DNA of 64,000 nt from Kitasatospora aureofaciens (GCF_001188955.3 NZ_JPRF03000097.1:62001-126000); one strand, 5' to 3'; numbered from the stretch's first letter, positions 7,466 to 15,927 are shown. Numbers and translations: made by a program. The notes: generated by a model not told the origin, from the sequence alone.

Positions 7466-9294
7466 AGGGCGGCCAGCATCGCTGCCAGCCCCACGGTCAG
7501 CCAGGCGATGTAGTCCCCGAGCAGTCCGGAGTGCAGTCGGCGCAGCGGCAGGACGGTGACCCGGAACAGCCCGCTGGTGTCCCGCCCGGGGGCGCGGCGG
7601 ACGGCGGCGGTGGCGAGGCCGACGGCCAGCAGCGTGGAGAGCAGGCCGAGCAGCACGCCGGGCACCGTCCACCAGGCCTCGGGCGCGGCGCCCGCGGGGG
7701 CCGGGGCGCCACCGAGGGTCTGGGCGAGGTACCCGTCGCGGTCGGTGAAGGCGGCCGCTCCCGCCGCGAGCGCGCGCCCCACGCCCGGCAGCACGCCGAC
7801 GGCCAGACAGCCGGCCAGCAGTAGGGCCGGGACGAGGAGCATCGGCACCGGCGGCCGGCGGCCCGGCTCGCGGATCTCGGGCTCCTCGCCCTCGCCGGTG
7901 GTCGCCGCGGCCTCCGGGTCCTCGGCCGGCCGCGCGCCCAGCCCGCCGAAGACCCGCAGCCCGGCGCGCAGCACCGCGCCGCCGGTGAGCGCGGAGACCA
8001 GCACGAACACCGCGGGCAGCCAGCCGCCCCAGTGCCCGGCGGCCTCCTCGGCGACGGCCTTGCCGAGCCCGGTGCCGAACGGCGGCAGCCCGGCCAGGGC
8101 GAGCGCGCCGATGACGAACAGCAACCCGGTGAGGCGCAGTTCGCGGGCCCGGCCGTGCAGTCCGTGCTCGTCTACCGAGCCGTACCGGTCCAGCAGCACG
8201 CCGGTGAGGCCGAACAGCGCCGCCTTGGCGCCCGCGTGGCCGGCCACGTACACGGCCGAGCCGGCCAGTCCGGCCGGGTCGAGCAGCGCCGCGCCGATCA
8301 GGAACAGCCCGATGTGTCCGACGGTGGAGAAGGCGAGCATCCGCTTGAGGTGCCGCTGCGGCCAGCACATCACGGCGCCGACCAGCGCCGTCAGCACGCC
8401 CGCGGCGAGCAGGGTGTCGCGGACCGCGTCGTCCGGCAGGCCGCCCGCCCCGGCGAAAACCACCCGGTGGATGCGCGCCACCCCGTAGACGCCGAGTTCG
8501 ACCATCACCCCGGAGAGCAGCATGCACACCGGGCTCGGTGCCACCGCGTGGGCGTCCGGCAGCCAGAAGTGGAAGGGCGCGGTCGCGGCCTTGACCAGCG
8601 GGCCGGCCAGCACCAGCACGAAGGCGACGACCACCAGGGCGTCCCGGCCGTGCCCGGCGGCGGCGTGCTGGTCCAGTGCGGCGCCGATCTGGGCGAGGCC
8701 GAGTTCGCCGGTGCGGGCGTAGAGCAGGCCGATGCCGAGCAGGGAGAGGTACGCGGCGGCCGAGTTGACCAGTCCGAAGGCGAGGGCGCCCTGCAGCGGG
8801 CGTTCGTCCTCGATCCGGTAGCCGGTCAGCGCGTAGGCGACGGCGCCCATCAGCTCGAAGAACACGAAGGCGTCGAAGAGGTCCCCGGTGAGCGCGAAGC
8901 CGACCATCCCGGCCTCGAAGAGCAGCAGCAGGGCGGGGAACACCCCGCCGTGCTCGCCGGAGGGCTCGTCGAAGTACCGCCAGGCGTAGCAGACCACCGC
9001 GAGGACGAGGACGGCCGCGAGCAGGGCGAGGCCGGCACCGAGGCGGTCGGCGACCAGCACGACGCCGACGCTGTGGCCGCCGCGCGGGCTCCAGCCGCCG
9101 AGCCAGGAGACCGCCCGGCCGTCCGGCGCGGTCCGGGCCCACAGCAGGGTCAGGCAGGCCACGTCGGCGGCGGCCCAGGCGGTGGCCAGCGCGTCGCGCC
9201 CCGGGCGGGGCAGCCGGCGTCCGGTCACGGCCAGGACGGCGGCGCCGAGCAGCGGGACGGCGACGGCCAGCGGCAGCAGGTCAGCAGTGTTCAC
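7450..9294 (-). CDS. mrpD: Mrp antiporter subunit D (proton-conducting NuoN/MrpD type)
   Basis: The product is 614 aa, an integral membrane protein with about 14 predicted helices. It has the family's E in F-F-E-L-M-G (E147) and K in L-V-K-A-A-T-A-P-F-H-F-W-L-P (K235), the ion-pair residues of complex I-like antiporter subunits. It should carry out proton translocation coupled to Na+ or K+ exchange in the Mrp complex. The start lies 7 nt after the mrpC stop. It is the last and largest gene of the operon and the only large antiporter-type subunit present; canonical Mrp has two (MrpA and MrpD). Confidence 0.9.
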   Translation of the reverse strand: MNTADLLPLAVAVPLLGAAVLAVTGRRLPRPGRDALATAWAAADVACLTLLWARTAPDGRAVSWLGGWSPRGGHSVGVVLVADRLGAGLALLAAVLVLAVVCYAWRYFDEPSGEHGGVFPALLLLFEAGMVGFALTGDLFDAFVFFELMGAVAYALTGYRIEDERPLQGALAFGLVNSAAAYLSLLGIGLLYARTGELGLAQIGAALDQHAAAGHGRDALVVVAFVLVLAGPLVKAATAPFHFWLPDAHAVAPSPVCMLLSGVMVELGVYGVARIHRVVFAGAGGLPDDAVRDTLLAAGVLTALVGAVMCWPQRHLKRMLAFSTVGHIGLFLIGAALLDPAGLAGSAVYVAGHAGAKAALFGLTGVLLDRYGSVDEHGLHGRARELRLTGLLFVIGALALAGLPPFGTGLGKAVAEEAAGHWGGWLPAVFVLVSALTGGAVLRAGLRVFGGLGARPAEDPEAAATTGEGEEPEIREPGRRPPVPMLLVPALLLAGCLAVGVLPGVGRALAAGAAAFTDRDGYLAQTLGGAPAPAGAAPEAWWTVPGVLLGLLSTLLAVGLATAAVRRAPGRDTSGLFRVTVLPLRRLHSGLLGDYIAWLTVGLAAMLAALTAQL

Positions 9295-9301
9295 CGGCCG
9301 C

Positions 9302-9646
9302 TCACCCGCGCAGCCCGGTGAGTTCCTCGGGGTCCACCGTGCCGTGCCGCTTGCGTAGTTGGATCACCAGGGAAAGGAGCAGGGCGGTGACGGTCGCCCC
9401 GACCACGATGTCGGTCAGGACGAGTGCCTGGACCACCGGGTCGACCACCGGGGCGTCGGTCGGCAGGTCGGAGAAGACCGGCGCGGTGGCGCCGCTGCGG
9501 TAGCCGACCGCGAGCAGCAGCACGTAGGTGGAGGACTGCGCGACGGCCAGGCAGCCGACCGCCTGCACCAGGTTGCGGCTGGTCACCAGGCCGTACAGCC
9601 CGGCGAGCAGGATCCACCCGGCCACGAGGTAGGGGAAAACGCTCAT
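9302..9646 (-). CDS. mrpC: Mrp antiporter subunit C (NuoK-like)
   Basis: The product is 114 aa with three membrane helices, as for MrpC/NuoK. ATG 9646 is chosen because GAGGTGG precedes it and it gives the usual N-terminus; a longer frame upstream has no membrane character. V-Q-A-L-V-L-T-D-I-V-V-G-A-T (about residues 72-85) is the family's conserved second half. It sits 73 nt after mrpB and 7 nt before mrpD, and would be a structural channel subunit of the hetero-oligomeric antiporter. Confidence 0.9.
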   Translation of the reverse strand: MSVFPYLVAGWILLAGLYGLVTSRNLVQAVGCLAVAQSSTYVLLLAVGYRSGATAPVFSDLPTDAPVVDPVVQALVLTDIVVGATVTALLLSLVIQLRKRHGTVDPEELTGLRG

Positions 9647-9719
9647 TCGTCCACCTCGCTTCGCTCGGCGGTCGCTCCGCGAAACCCGCACCTCTGGATG
9701 ACTCGCTCGCTCCGCTCGT

Positions 9720-10460
9720 TCACCGGTTCTCCCCGTTGTGGACGATCTCGACCGCCTGGTCCAGGAAGTGCGCCAGCAGGACCACCACGCCGGAGGCGAC
9801 CTCGACACCGACGGCGGCGTTGATCACCGCCACCAGCCCGCTGGAGGACATCTGGTTGAAGGTGCCGAGCGGCAGGGTGTTGGCGAGGTAGCCGGCGCCC
9901 TGGGCGAGGCCGATCAGGCCGAGCGCGGCGTAGGTGCCGGCCGCGAGCGCGTCCGCCACGTCCAGGGCGGCCAGCGGGCGGATCCGCTTGAGCACCCGGT
10001 AGTCGGCGGCGACGTAGGCCAGGTGCAGGGCGGTGGCCAGCGCGACGCCGCCCTGGAAGCCGCCGCCGGGGCTCAACTGGCCGTGGGCGACGAGGTATCC
10101 GCCGACCAGCAGGGTGACCGGCAGCAGCGTCGCGCCGAACAGCCGGGTGGTGGGCAGCACGGGTTCGGCGGCGGCGCGGCGCTTGCCCTCGTCCCGGGCG
10201 AGCCGCAGCAGTATGGCGGCGCCGAGCACCGAGCCGAACAGGATGGACTCCTCGCCGAGGGTGTCGAAGGCCCGCTGGTCGAAGTTGACGGAGGAGATGA
10301 TGTTGGCCGTCTGCCGGGCCAGCCCGGCCGCCACCGCCCGTTCGCCGTACGGGTGGTGGTGGCCGCCGAAGCCCGGCAGCTCGGTGGCGGCGGTGATCAG
10401 GGCGGCGGCGAGGACGGCTGCGGCGGCGAGGAACAGCCGCAGCCGGGCGGTGCGGCTCAC
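9720..10460 (-). CDS. mrpB: Mrp subunit B (MnhB) with MbhE-like N-terminal part
   Basis: The product is 246 aa, longer than stand-alone MrpB (about 140). The N-terminal about 90 residues (T-A-N-I-I-S-S-V-N-F-D-Q-R-A-F-D-T-L-G-E-E) resemble the MbhE module found at the C-terminus of MrpA in other bacteria; the remainder (S-P-G-G-G-F-Q-G-G-V-A-L-A) is MnhB. The MrpA C-terminal modules are thus split over this gene and the DUF4040 gene before it (4-nt overlap). Membrane subunit of the antiporter complex. Confidence 0.88.
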   Translation of the reverse strand: MSRTARLRLFLAAAAVLAAALITAATELPGFGGHHHPYGERAVAAGLARQTANIISSVNFDQRAFDTLGEESILFGSVLGAAILLRLARDEGKRRAAAEPVLPTTRLFGATLLPVTLLVGGYLVAHGQLSPGGGFQGGVALATALHLAYVAADYRVLKRIRPLAALDVADALAAGTYAALGLIGLAQGAGYLANTLPLGTFNQMSSSGLVAVINAAVGVEVASGVVVLLAHFLDQAVEIVHNGENR

Positions 10461-10726
10461 TCGGTGCGGTCCGGGTGTTCGTCCGCCTGCTCCTGGCGGC
10501 GCACCCGGCGGACGGTCAGCAGGATCAGCAGCGGGGTGATCGCGCTGCCGACGCCCAGTTGGGAGAGCGCGACGTCGGGCGCCTGGAGCACGGTGAACAG
10601 CAGCGCGAGGCAGAGCCCGAGGAACGCGAGGACGACGGCCTGCCGGACCGGCTCGCGGGTGAGCGCGGCGGTGGTCGCGGTGACGGCGGTGAGCAGCAGG
10701 GCGATCACGGTCAACGCATTGGTCAC
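10457..10726 (-). CDS. DUF4040/MbhD-like antiporter subunit
   Basis: The product is 89 aa with about three membrane helices and the signature V-L-Q-A-P-D-V-A-L-S-Q-L-G-V-G-S-A, matching MbhD/DUF4040, the module that follows the antiporter domain in MrpA. Here it is a separate gene overlapping mrpG (10723-10726) and mrpB (10457-10460) by 4 nt. The C-terminal tail is charged and presumably cytoplasmic. It replaces part of MrpA in this complex. Confidence 0.85.
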   Translation of the reverse strand: MTNALTVIALLLTAVTATTAALTREPVRQAVVLAFLGLCLALLFTVLQAPDVALSQLGVGSAITPLLILLTVRRVRRQEQADEHPDRTE

Positions 10727-11019
10727 TGCTGAGCCTTCCGTTCGGCGCGCACGGTGGTGCGCGCGACGGCCATGGTGGTGACGGTGCCGCCGATGGCCAG
10801 CAGCAGGCCGATCACCAGCAGCTTGACGGCGGCCCGCCCCGGCCCGGTGTCCACGGCGAGGGCGAGCGCGACCAGCGGCGCACCGAGGGCGGCGGCGGGG
10901 GAGAGGGCGTGCAGCCGCAGGTACGGCCCGGGCAGCACCGCGAGGGCGAGGGCGGCGAGCAGCAGCGCGGCGGCGCCGGCCACCAGCAGCACCAGTGCCA
11001 GGGTGTGTCGGGGCGTCAC
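10723..11019 (-). CDS. mrpG: Mrp antiporter subunit G
   Basis: The GTG start at 11019 overlaps the mrpF stop (GTGA) and gives a 98-aa protein of typical MrpG size with three hydrophobic segments. The motif A-L-S-P-A-A-A-L-G-A-P (about residues 38-48) fits the conserved S-P-A loop of PhaG/MnhG. It is a small membrane subunit needed for assembly of Mrp antiporters. It is translationally coupled to mrpF and to the DUF4040 gene. Confidence 0.88.
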   Translation of the reverse strand: MTPRHTLALVLLVAGAAALLLAALALAVLPGPYLRLHALSPAAALGAPLVALALAVDTGPGRAAVKLLVIGLLLAIGGTVTTMAVARTTVRAERKAQQ

Positions 11020-11273
11020 TGCTGCCTCCCGGCCAGGAAGCGGGTGAACACCAGCGTCCCGGCGGGCGCCAGCACCGCGAGGTCCAGTGCCAGGTCGGTG
11101 TACGAGGTGCGGCTGAACCCCTGGGCGAGCAGCAGCAGGACGACGGAGGTGATCGTCGCGGCGAGGTTGAGCCCGGCCAGGCGCTGCTCGGGCGAGCCGC
11201 GCAGGCCGAGCAGCAGGCACGGGCCCACGCCGCAGGCGGCCAGCACAGCCGCCGCGATCAGCCAGGCGTTCAC
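11016..11273 (-). CDS. mrpF: Mrp antiporter subunit F
   Basis: The product is 85 aa from a GTG start that overlaps the mrpE stop. It has three membrane helices; R-L-A-G-L-N-L-A-A-T-I-T-S-V-V (about 31-45) and the D-L-A-L-D-L-A-V-L-A run match MrpF/PhaF, where the Asp is conserved. Small structural subunit of the antiporter complex, in the usual E-F-G order. Confidence 0.88.
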   Translation of the reverse strand: MNAWLIAAAVLAACGVGPCLLLGLRGSPEQRLAGLNLAATITSVVLLLLAQGFSRTSYTDLALDLAVLAPAGTLVFTRFLAGRQQ

Positions 11274-11731
11274 TCCCCGGCCCCCGTCAAGGCCCGCTCC
11301 AGAGAGGACAGTTGGTCTTCCATCGCGTGGACGGTCAGTTCGCCGCCGTCCCGGCTCTCCACCGCGTACGCGCCGGGCGTCGAGGACAGCAGCGCCGCGC
11401 CCCAGGCCGCCCCGGTGCCGGGGGCGAGCCGTACGGTGCGGAACCCGCCGCGCCGGTGGGCGGGGGAGGCGACGGCGAGCGCGAGCCGGCCGGTGTCGGC
11501 CAGCAGGGTCCACGGGAATGCCCAGAGCGCCCGGGCCAGCCGGGCCGGTCCGCCGGGAGTCGCCCCGGACGCGCGCCGCACGGCCACCGCGCCCAGGGCC
11601 CCGAGGAGCGCCACGCCGCCGCCCACCGCCATCTCCAGCGGGGACACCGAGCTGATGAACACGGTGTTGAGCAACAGCAAAACCCCCCACCAGAGCAGGA
11701 GTTCGAGCATCGTTCGCATTTCCACCCCCAT
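11270..11731 (-). CDS. mrpE: Mrp antiporter subunit E
   Basis: First gene of the operon; 153 aa from ATG 11731, chosen because GGAGG stands 6 nt upstream and the frame before it has no membrane character. Two N-terminal hydrophobic segments are followed by the cytoplasmic P-G-T-G-A-A-W-G-A-A-L-L-S-S-T-P-G-A-Y-A-V region, the ferredoxin-like MnhE domain. The family is a scaffold for Mrp antiporters used in Na+/pH homeostasis. The 189-nt gap upstream (11732-11920) shows no clear promoter. Confidence 0.88.
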   Translation of the reverse strand: MGVEMRTMLELLLWWGVLLLLNTVFISSVSPLEMAVGGGVALLGALGAVAVRRASGATPGGPARLARALWAFPWTLLADTGRLALAVASPAHRRGGFRTVRLAPGTGAAWGAALLSSTPGAYAVESRDGGELTVHAMEDQLSSLERALTGAGE

Positions 11732-11920
11732 GTCGGACCTCCGGCCGCCCGCCACCGCGGCGGGCGGCCCCCAGGTGTACCGTCCGGTCGGCGCACGCGT
11801 CCCGCGCGCAACGCCGCGGCGCGCGTGATCACCGCACCGGACCACCCGTTCGCCGGACGACGGGCCGGAAAGCTCCGATGATCGGCCCGGCCCGTGCGGT
11901 CGTACCGCTTCGACGTGCGG

Positions 11921-12094
11921 CTACTGCTTCCGGTCCTCGCCGCCCGGGTCCGTCACCTCGAACTCCGGGCCGTCCTGCGGTCCCTTCTCCTCCTCGTGCT
12001 CCGGCGGTGGGCTGCCCTCGCCGGTCATCCGGGACTCCGGGGTCTCGACCTGCTCCGGCGGGTCCTTGGGTACCGGGTTCCTCATGGTGCTCAT
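11921..12094 (-). CDS. Small acidic Pro/Glu-rich protein (57 aa)
   Basis: An ATG with GAGGAGG 8 nt upstream opens a 57-codon frame ending in TAG. The protein is rich in Pro, Glu, Asp and Gly, has no hydrophobic core and is probably disordered. It shares P-V-P-K-D-P-P with the 72-aa protein at 62905-63123, so both belong to one family of small soluble proteins of unknown function. It follows the alcohol dehydrogenase gene by 37 nt on the same strand and may be cotranscribed. Confidence 0.6.
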   Translation of the reverse strand: MSTMRNPVPKDPPEQVETPESRMTGEGSPPPEHEEEKGPQDGPEFEVTDPGGEDRKQ

Positions 12095-12131
12095 CGCGTT
12101 CGCCTCCTCTGAGTGGGAGCGGGCGGGCCGG

Positions 12132-13316
12132 TCAGGGCTGGAACAGCACCTTGACGACGCCGTCCTGCTTGCGTTGGAACATGTCGTACGCGTCCGGGGC
12201 CTCGGCCAGCGGCACGTGGTGGGTGGCGAAGCCCTCCACCCCCAGCGGGTCGTCGTCGCCGAGCAGCGGCAGCAGGTCGTCCATCCAGCGCAGGACGTTG
12301 GCCTGCCCCATCCGCAGCTGCAGTTGCTTGTCGAACATGGTCAGCATCGGCAGCGGGTCGGTCATCCCGCCGTACACGCCGGACAGCGATATCGTGCCGC
12401 CGCGCCGGACCAGGTCCACCGCCAGGTGCAGGGCGTGCAGCCGGTCGAGGCCGACCCGGGTCATCAGCCTGGCGGCCAGCGCGTCCGGCAGCAGCGAGGT
12501 CATCCGCTGGGCGGCGGTCGCGGCGGGGGAGCCGTGCGCCTCCATCCCGACGGCGTCGATCACGGCGTGCGGGCCGCGGCCCTCGGTGAGGTCCCGGACG
12601 GTGTCGACGATCCGGGAGCCGAGCCGGGCCAGGTCCAGCGCCTCGACGCCGTTCTCCGCGGCGCGTTCCAGCCGCTCGGGCACCAGGTCGACGCCGATCA
12701 CGGTGCCGGCCCCGCGGTGGCGGGCGATCCGGGTGCACATGTCCCCGATCGGGCCCAGCCCGAGCACCGCGACGCTGCCGCCCGGTGGGATGTTCGCGTA
12801 GTCGACGGCCTGCCAGGCGGTGGGCAGCACGTCGGACAGCAGCACGTAGCGGTCGTCCGGCGGCCCGTGCGGTACGGGCACCGGCAGCGTGTTGCCGAAC
12901 GGGACCCTCAGCAACTCCGCCTGTCCGCCCGGTACCTGACCGTAGAGCTTGGTGTAGCCGAACAGCGCGGCGCCCATGCCGTAGGCGTGCACCTGGGTGG
13001 TCTCGCACTGGGACTGCAGGCCCTGCACACAGGTGGGGCAGGTGCCGCAGGAGACGTTGAACGGGACGACCACGCGGTCGCCCGGATCGACGGCGTGCAC
13101 CGCGGGGCCCGTCTCGCGGACCACGCCCATCGCCTCGTGGCCCAGGATGTCGCCCTCGTCCAGGAAGGCGCCCAGGACCTCGTACAGGTGCAGGTCGGAT
13201 CCGCACAGCCCGGTGGTGGTCACCTCCACCAGGACGTCGGTGGGCTCCCGGATCACCGGGTCGGGGACGGAGTCGACGCGGACGTCGCGGCGCCCGTGCC
13301 AGGTGACGGCCTTCAT
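12132..13316 (-). CDS. Zinc-dependent alcohol dehydrogenase
   Basis: The product is 394 aa of the MDR superfamily. Catalytic zinc ligands are visible (C38 in L-C-G-S-D-L-H and G-H-E at 59-61), the structural zinc cysteines are C90, C93, C96 and C104, and G-L-G-P-I-G (near 187) is the NAD(P) Rossmann loop. The length and the extended region after the cofactor site resemble glutathione-independent formaldehyde dehydrogenase-like enzymes. Substrate is unknown. It lies 59 nt downstream of csbD on the same strand; promoter sharing with that stress gene is likely but not proven. Confidence 0.88.
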   Translation of the reverse strand: MKAVTWHGRRDVRVDSVPDPVIREPTDVLVEVTTTGLCGSDLHLYEVLGAFLDEGDILGHEAMGVVRETGPAVHAVDPGDRVVVPFNVSCGTCPTCVQGLQSQCETTQVHAYGMGAALFGYTKLYGQVPGGQAELLRVPFGNTLPVPVPHGPPDDRYVLLSDVLPTAWQAVDYANIPPGGSVAVLGLGPIGDMCTRIARHRGAGTVIGVDLVPERLERAAENGVEALDLARLGSRIVDTVRDLTEGRGPHAVIDAVGMEAHGSPAATAAQRMTSLLPDALAARLMTRVGLDRLHALHLAVDLVRRGGTISLSGVYGGMTDPLPMLTMFDKQLQLRMGQANVLRWMDDLLPLLGDDDPLGVEGFATHHVPLAEAPDAYDMFQRKQDGVVKVLFQP

Positions 13317-13375
13317 GGTGGCTCTCTCCCTCCGGACGGGCCGGCGGCCGCGCGGGGCGGCCGCCGGCGTCGGGG

Positions 13376-13549
13376 TCAGTCCTTCCCGACGTCCTTGACC
13401 TTCTCGCCGGCCTGCTTGAGGTCGCTCTTCATCTGCTTGCCCTTGCCCTCGGCCTCGACGACCGGGTCGCCCATGACCTTTCCGGCGGCCTCCTTGACCT
13501 TGCCGTGGGCCTTCTCCGCGACGTTGCGCGCTTTGTCCTCGGTACCCAT
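13376..13549 (-). CDS. CsbD family stress protein
   Basis: The product is 57 aa. The ATG at 13549 has GAGGAG upstream, and M-G-T-E-D-K-A-R-N and G-K-V-K-E-A-A-G-K-V-M-G-D (about 16-28) are the CsbD repeat. Nearly one third of the residues are Lys or Glu. CsbD proteins are abundant small helical proteins; in Bacillus csbD is controlled by the general stress sigma factor. Three 13-bp repeats lie directly upstream. Function is unknown in any host. Confidence 0.88.
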   Translation of the reverse strand: MGTEDKARNVAEKAHGKVKEAAGKVMGDPVVEAEGKGKQMKSDLKQAGEKVKDVGKD

Positions 13550-13568
13550 GGGGAGTGCTCCTCTCGTG

Positions 13569-13607
13569 GTTCCGACGGCTCGTTCCGACCGCTGCTTCCG
13601 ACGGCGG
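13569..13607 (-). repeat. Three 13-bp tandem repeats upstream of csbD
   Basis: Units 13569-13581, 13582-13594 and 13595-13607 share the core TTCCGAC on the plus strand (GTCGGAA on the coding strand). They end 20 nt before the csbD start codon. Regularly spaced copies suggest a regulator binding array or a slippage tract in the leader. Confidence 0.6.
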
Positions 13608-13672
13608 GGCGGGTCGTGGCCCCTCGGGCCGCGTGTGCCCGCGCAGCGCACTTCCACACCCCCCGATCCGCC

Positions 13673-14629
13673 TCAGGACGCGGTGGGCTCGTTGTGGGCC
13701 CGCCCCGCCCGCCGGCCGAGGGTGGTCAGCCGGTGGACCGGGCCACCCGGCCGGTGCCGGGAGGCGGCCCGCACGCCCGGTACGCCGTGCTCCGGTGCGG
13801 CGCCGGCCGACGGCAGCAGCCGCGCGGTCAGGGCGAGCAGCCGGTTCGTGGTGGCGGGAGCGACGCCGTGGGCGAGCACGGCGGCCTTGGCGAGCGGTGT
13901 CAGCACCAGCTCGCGCCGCCCGCCCTCGACGGCCCGGACGATCCGCCGGGCCGCCCGCCGGGCGTCCATCGACACCAGCGGTATGGAGGCGGCGGTCGCG
14001 AACCAGGCGTACTCGCTGCCCGCCTGCCCGGCGAACTCGGCGGCCGTGTGCGAGCCGGTGCGCATCAGCCCCGGCAGCACGGTGGTCACCCGGATGCCGT
14101 ACGGCGCCAGCTCCGCCGCCAGCCCCTCCGAGAGGCCCGTGAGCGCGAACTTGGCGGCGACGTACGGCAGCAGGTGCGGCGCCGGGATCCGGCCGCCGAT
14201 CGAGCTGATCATCACGATCGAGCCCGAGCCGCGGGCCCGCATCTGCGGCAGCACGGCCTGGACCAGTCGCAGCGGTGCCATCGTCATCAACTCGTGCGCC
14301 CGCCGGAAGTCCTGCTCCTGCACGGCGGAGAACGGGCCGACCTGGATCAGACCGGCGTTGTTGACCAGCAGGTCCACGTCGGCCCCGAAGCGCTCCCGCA
14401 CGGCCGCGAGCAACTGCTCCGGCGCCTGCGGGTCCATCAGGTCACAGGCCGTGGCGGCCACCTCGCCCGGCAGGCCGCCCAACTGCCGCAGCGCCCGCTC
14501 CAGGCCCAGCTCGTCCCGGCCGCAGAGCATCACCCTGCAGCCCCGCTGCGCCAGCTCACCCGCGATCAGCAGCCCCAGCCCGCGGGAGGAGCCGGTCACC
14601 AGCGCCGTCCGTCCGGCCAGCACACCCAT
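13673..14629 (-). CDS. Short-chain dehydrogenase/reductase (SDR)
   Basis: The product is 318 aa. T-G-S-S-R-G-L-G (12-19) is the dinucleotide loop, N-N-A-G is at 90-93, and the catalytic residues are S142/S143, Y156 and K160 (Y-V-A-A-K). The C-terminal about 70 residues are an Arg-rich extension with no recognised domain. ATG 14629 is preferred over the GTG 9 nt upstream because GGAAGG is correctly placed only for the ATG. Substrate unknown. It is transcribed away from csbD's promoter region, with unusual tandem repeats immediately before the start. Confidence 0.85.
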   Translation of the reverse strand: MGVLAGRTALVTGSSRGLGLLIAGELAQRGCRVMLCGRDELGLERALRQLGGLPGEVAATACDLMDPQAPEQLLAAVRERFGADVDLLVNNAGLIQVGPFSAVQEQDFRRAHELMTMAPLRLVQAVLPQMRARGSGSIVMISSIGGRIPAPHLLPYVAAKFALTGLSEGLAAELAPYGIRVTTVLPGLMRTGSHTAAEFAGQAGSEYAWFATAASIPLVSMDARRAARRIVRAVEGGRRELVLTPLAKAAVLAHGVAPATTNRLLALTARLLPSAGAAPEHGVPGVRAASRHRPGGPVHRLTTLGRRAGRAHNEPTAS

Positions 14630-14641
14630 CGCCCGCACCCT

Positions 14642-14706
14642 TCCTCGCTCCGGTAGGTCCGACTCCTCGTTCGGGAAGCCCGACTCCCCGCTCCGGGTAG
14701 TCCGAC
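14642..14706 (-). repeat. Three ~22-bp tandem repeats ending in the SDR ribosome site
   Basis: Units 14642-14663, 14664-14684 and 14685-14706 (22, 21 and 22 nt) repeat a coding-strand pattern of GTCGG, a pyrimidine/CCG block and G(A/G)GGA. Each copy ends in a Shine-Dalgarno-like purine run, and the copy nearest the gene supplies part of the real ribosome site. The rest of the 277-nt gap to the PHP gene (14707-14907) shows nothing clear. Confidence 0.65.
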
Positions 14707-14907
14707 GCCGGCGCGTGTGTCCGACCACCCCGCCCGCAAACCCCGGGGTGTGGACGGGCCAGCCCGGGCACCCGCCGTAGCGTGACGAGCCCCACCGGAC
14801 GGACCGGCCTGACCCAGTAGCGACCCGCACGGCCCTGGCCGGCGGCGGGTGCGGGGCGGCGCGTCCGGGTGACCCGCGGCGTCGAGTCGTCCGACGTGGC
14901 GGGGTGA

Positions 14908-15927
14908 TCAGCCGGCGGCCGGGTTCGCCCAGGCGAGCAGCCGCTCGCGCGGCCAGGTGGTGACCAGCCGTTCGGCGCCGAGGCCGAAGCGGGCCGCCCG
15001 GGCGTAGCCGGAGGTGAGCCAGTGGAGCTGCTCCGGGGCGTGGGCGTCGGTGTCGACGGCGAAGAGGCAGCCCGCGTCCACGGCCAGTCGGAGCAGATCG
15101 TCGGGTGGATCGCGGCGCTCGGGGCGGCAGTTGATCTCCACGGCCGTCCCGGCCGCGGCGCAGGCGGCGAAGACGGCCTCGGCGTCGAACCGGGAGGGCG
15201 GTCGGCCCCGGCCGGTGACGATCCGGCCGGTGCAGTGGCCGAGCACGTTGGTGCGCGGGTTGCTGACCGCGGTGAGCATCCTGGCCGTCATGGGCTCCGG
15301 GTCCGAGCGCAGTTTGGAGTGCACGGAGGCCACCACCACGTCGAGCCGGCCGAGCAGTTCGGGCTCCTGGTCGAGCGAGCCGTCCTCCAGGATGTCGCAC
15401 TCGATGCCGGTGAGCAGCCTGAACGAACCGTCCTCGGCGTTGAGGGCCGCGACCGCGTCGAGTTGGCGCCGCAGCCGTTCCGGGCTGAGGCCGTGGGCGA
15501 TGGTGAGCCGGGGCGAGTGGTCGGTGAGGACGGCCCAGCGGTGGCCGAGCGCGCGGGCGGCCTCGGCCATCTCCTCGATCGGGTGGCCGCCGTCGGACCA
15601 GTCGGAGTGCAGGTGGCAGTCGCCCGCCGCGGCCGAGGCCAGCTCCCACCCGGCCCGGGCGGCCGGTCCGGCGGCGCTCTCCAGCCGGGTGAGGTAGGTC
15701 GGGGTGACGCCGGCGGCGGCCTGGGCGATCACCTCGGCGGTGACCGGCCCGACGCCCGGCAGCCGGCGGGCCCGGGCGGCGTCCACCGGCCCGGGCGGCA
15801 GCGCCCGGACCGCGTCGGCCGCGGTGTGGAAGGCCCGTACTCGGTAGGGCGAGGCGTCGTTCCACTCCAGCAGGAAGGCGATCCGCCGCAGTGCCGTCGC
15901 CGGGTCCATGGCGGCCGGTCGGCGCAC
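14908..15927 (-). CDS. PHP domain hydrolase (PolX-type C-terminal half)
   Basis: The product is 333 aa from ATG 15909 or 339 aa from GTG 15927; neither has a strong ribosome site. An N-terminal helix-hairpin-helix (L-P-G-V-G-P-V-T-A-E-V-I, about 50-61 counted from the ATG) is followed by a PHP domain with H-L-H (99-101), T-D-H-S (129-132), G-I-E-C-D and the final D-T-D-A-H metal ligands. These parts match the end of PolX DNA polymerases without the nucleotidyltransferase module, so a DNA-repair or histidinol-phosphatase-like phosphoesterase is likely. It begins 9-27 nt after the SDR gene stop, so it is operonic with it. Confidence 0.85.
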   Translation of the reverse strand: MRRPAAMDPATALRRIAFLLEWNDASPYRVRAFHTAADAVRALPPGPVDAARARRLPGVGPVTAEVIAQAAAGVTPTYLTRLESAAGPAARAGWELASAAAGDCHLHSDWSDGGHPIEEMAEAARALGHRWAVLTDHSPRLTIAHGLSPERLRRQLDAVAALNAEDGSFRLLTGIECDILEDGSLDQEPELLGRLDVVVASVHSKLRSDPEPMTARMLTAVSNPRTNVLGHCTGRIVTGRGRPPSRFDAEAVFAACAAAGTAVEINCRPERRDPPDDLLRLAVDAGCLFAVDTDAHAPEQLHWLTSGYARAARFGLGAERLVTTWPRERLLAWANPAAG

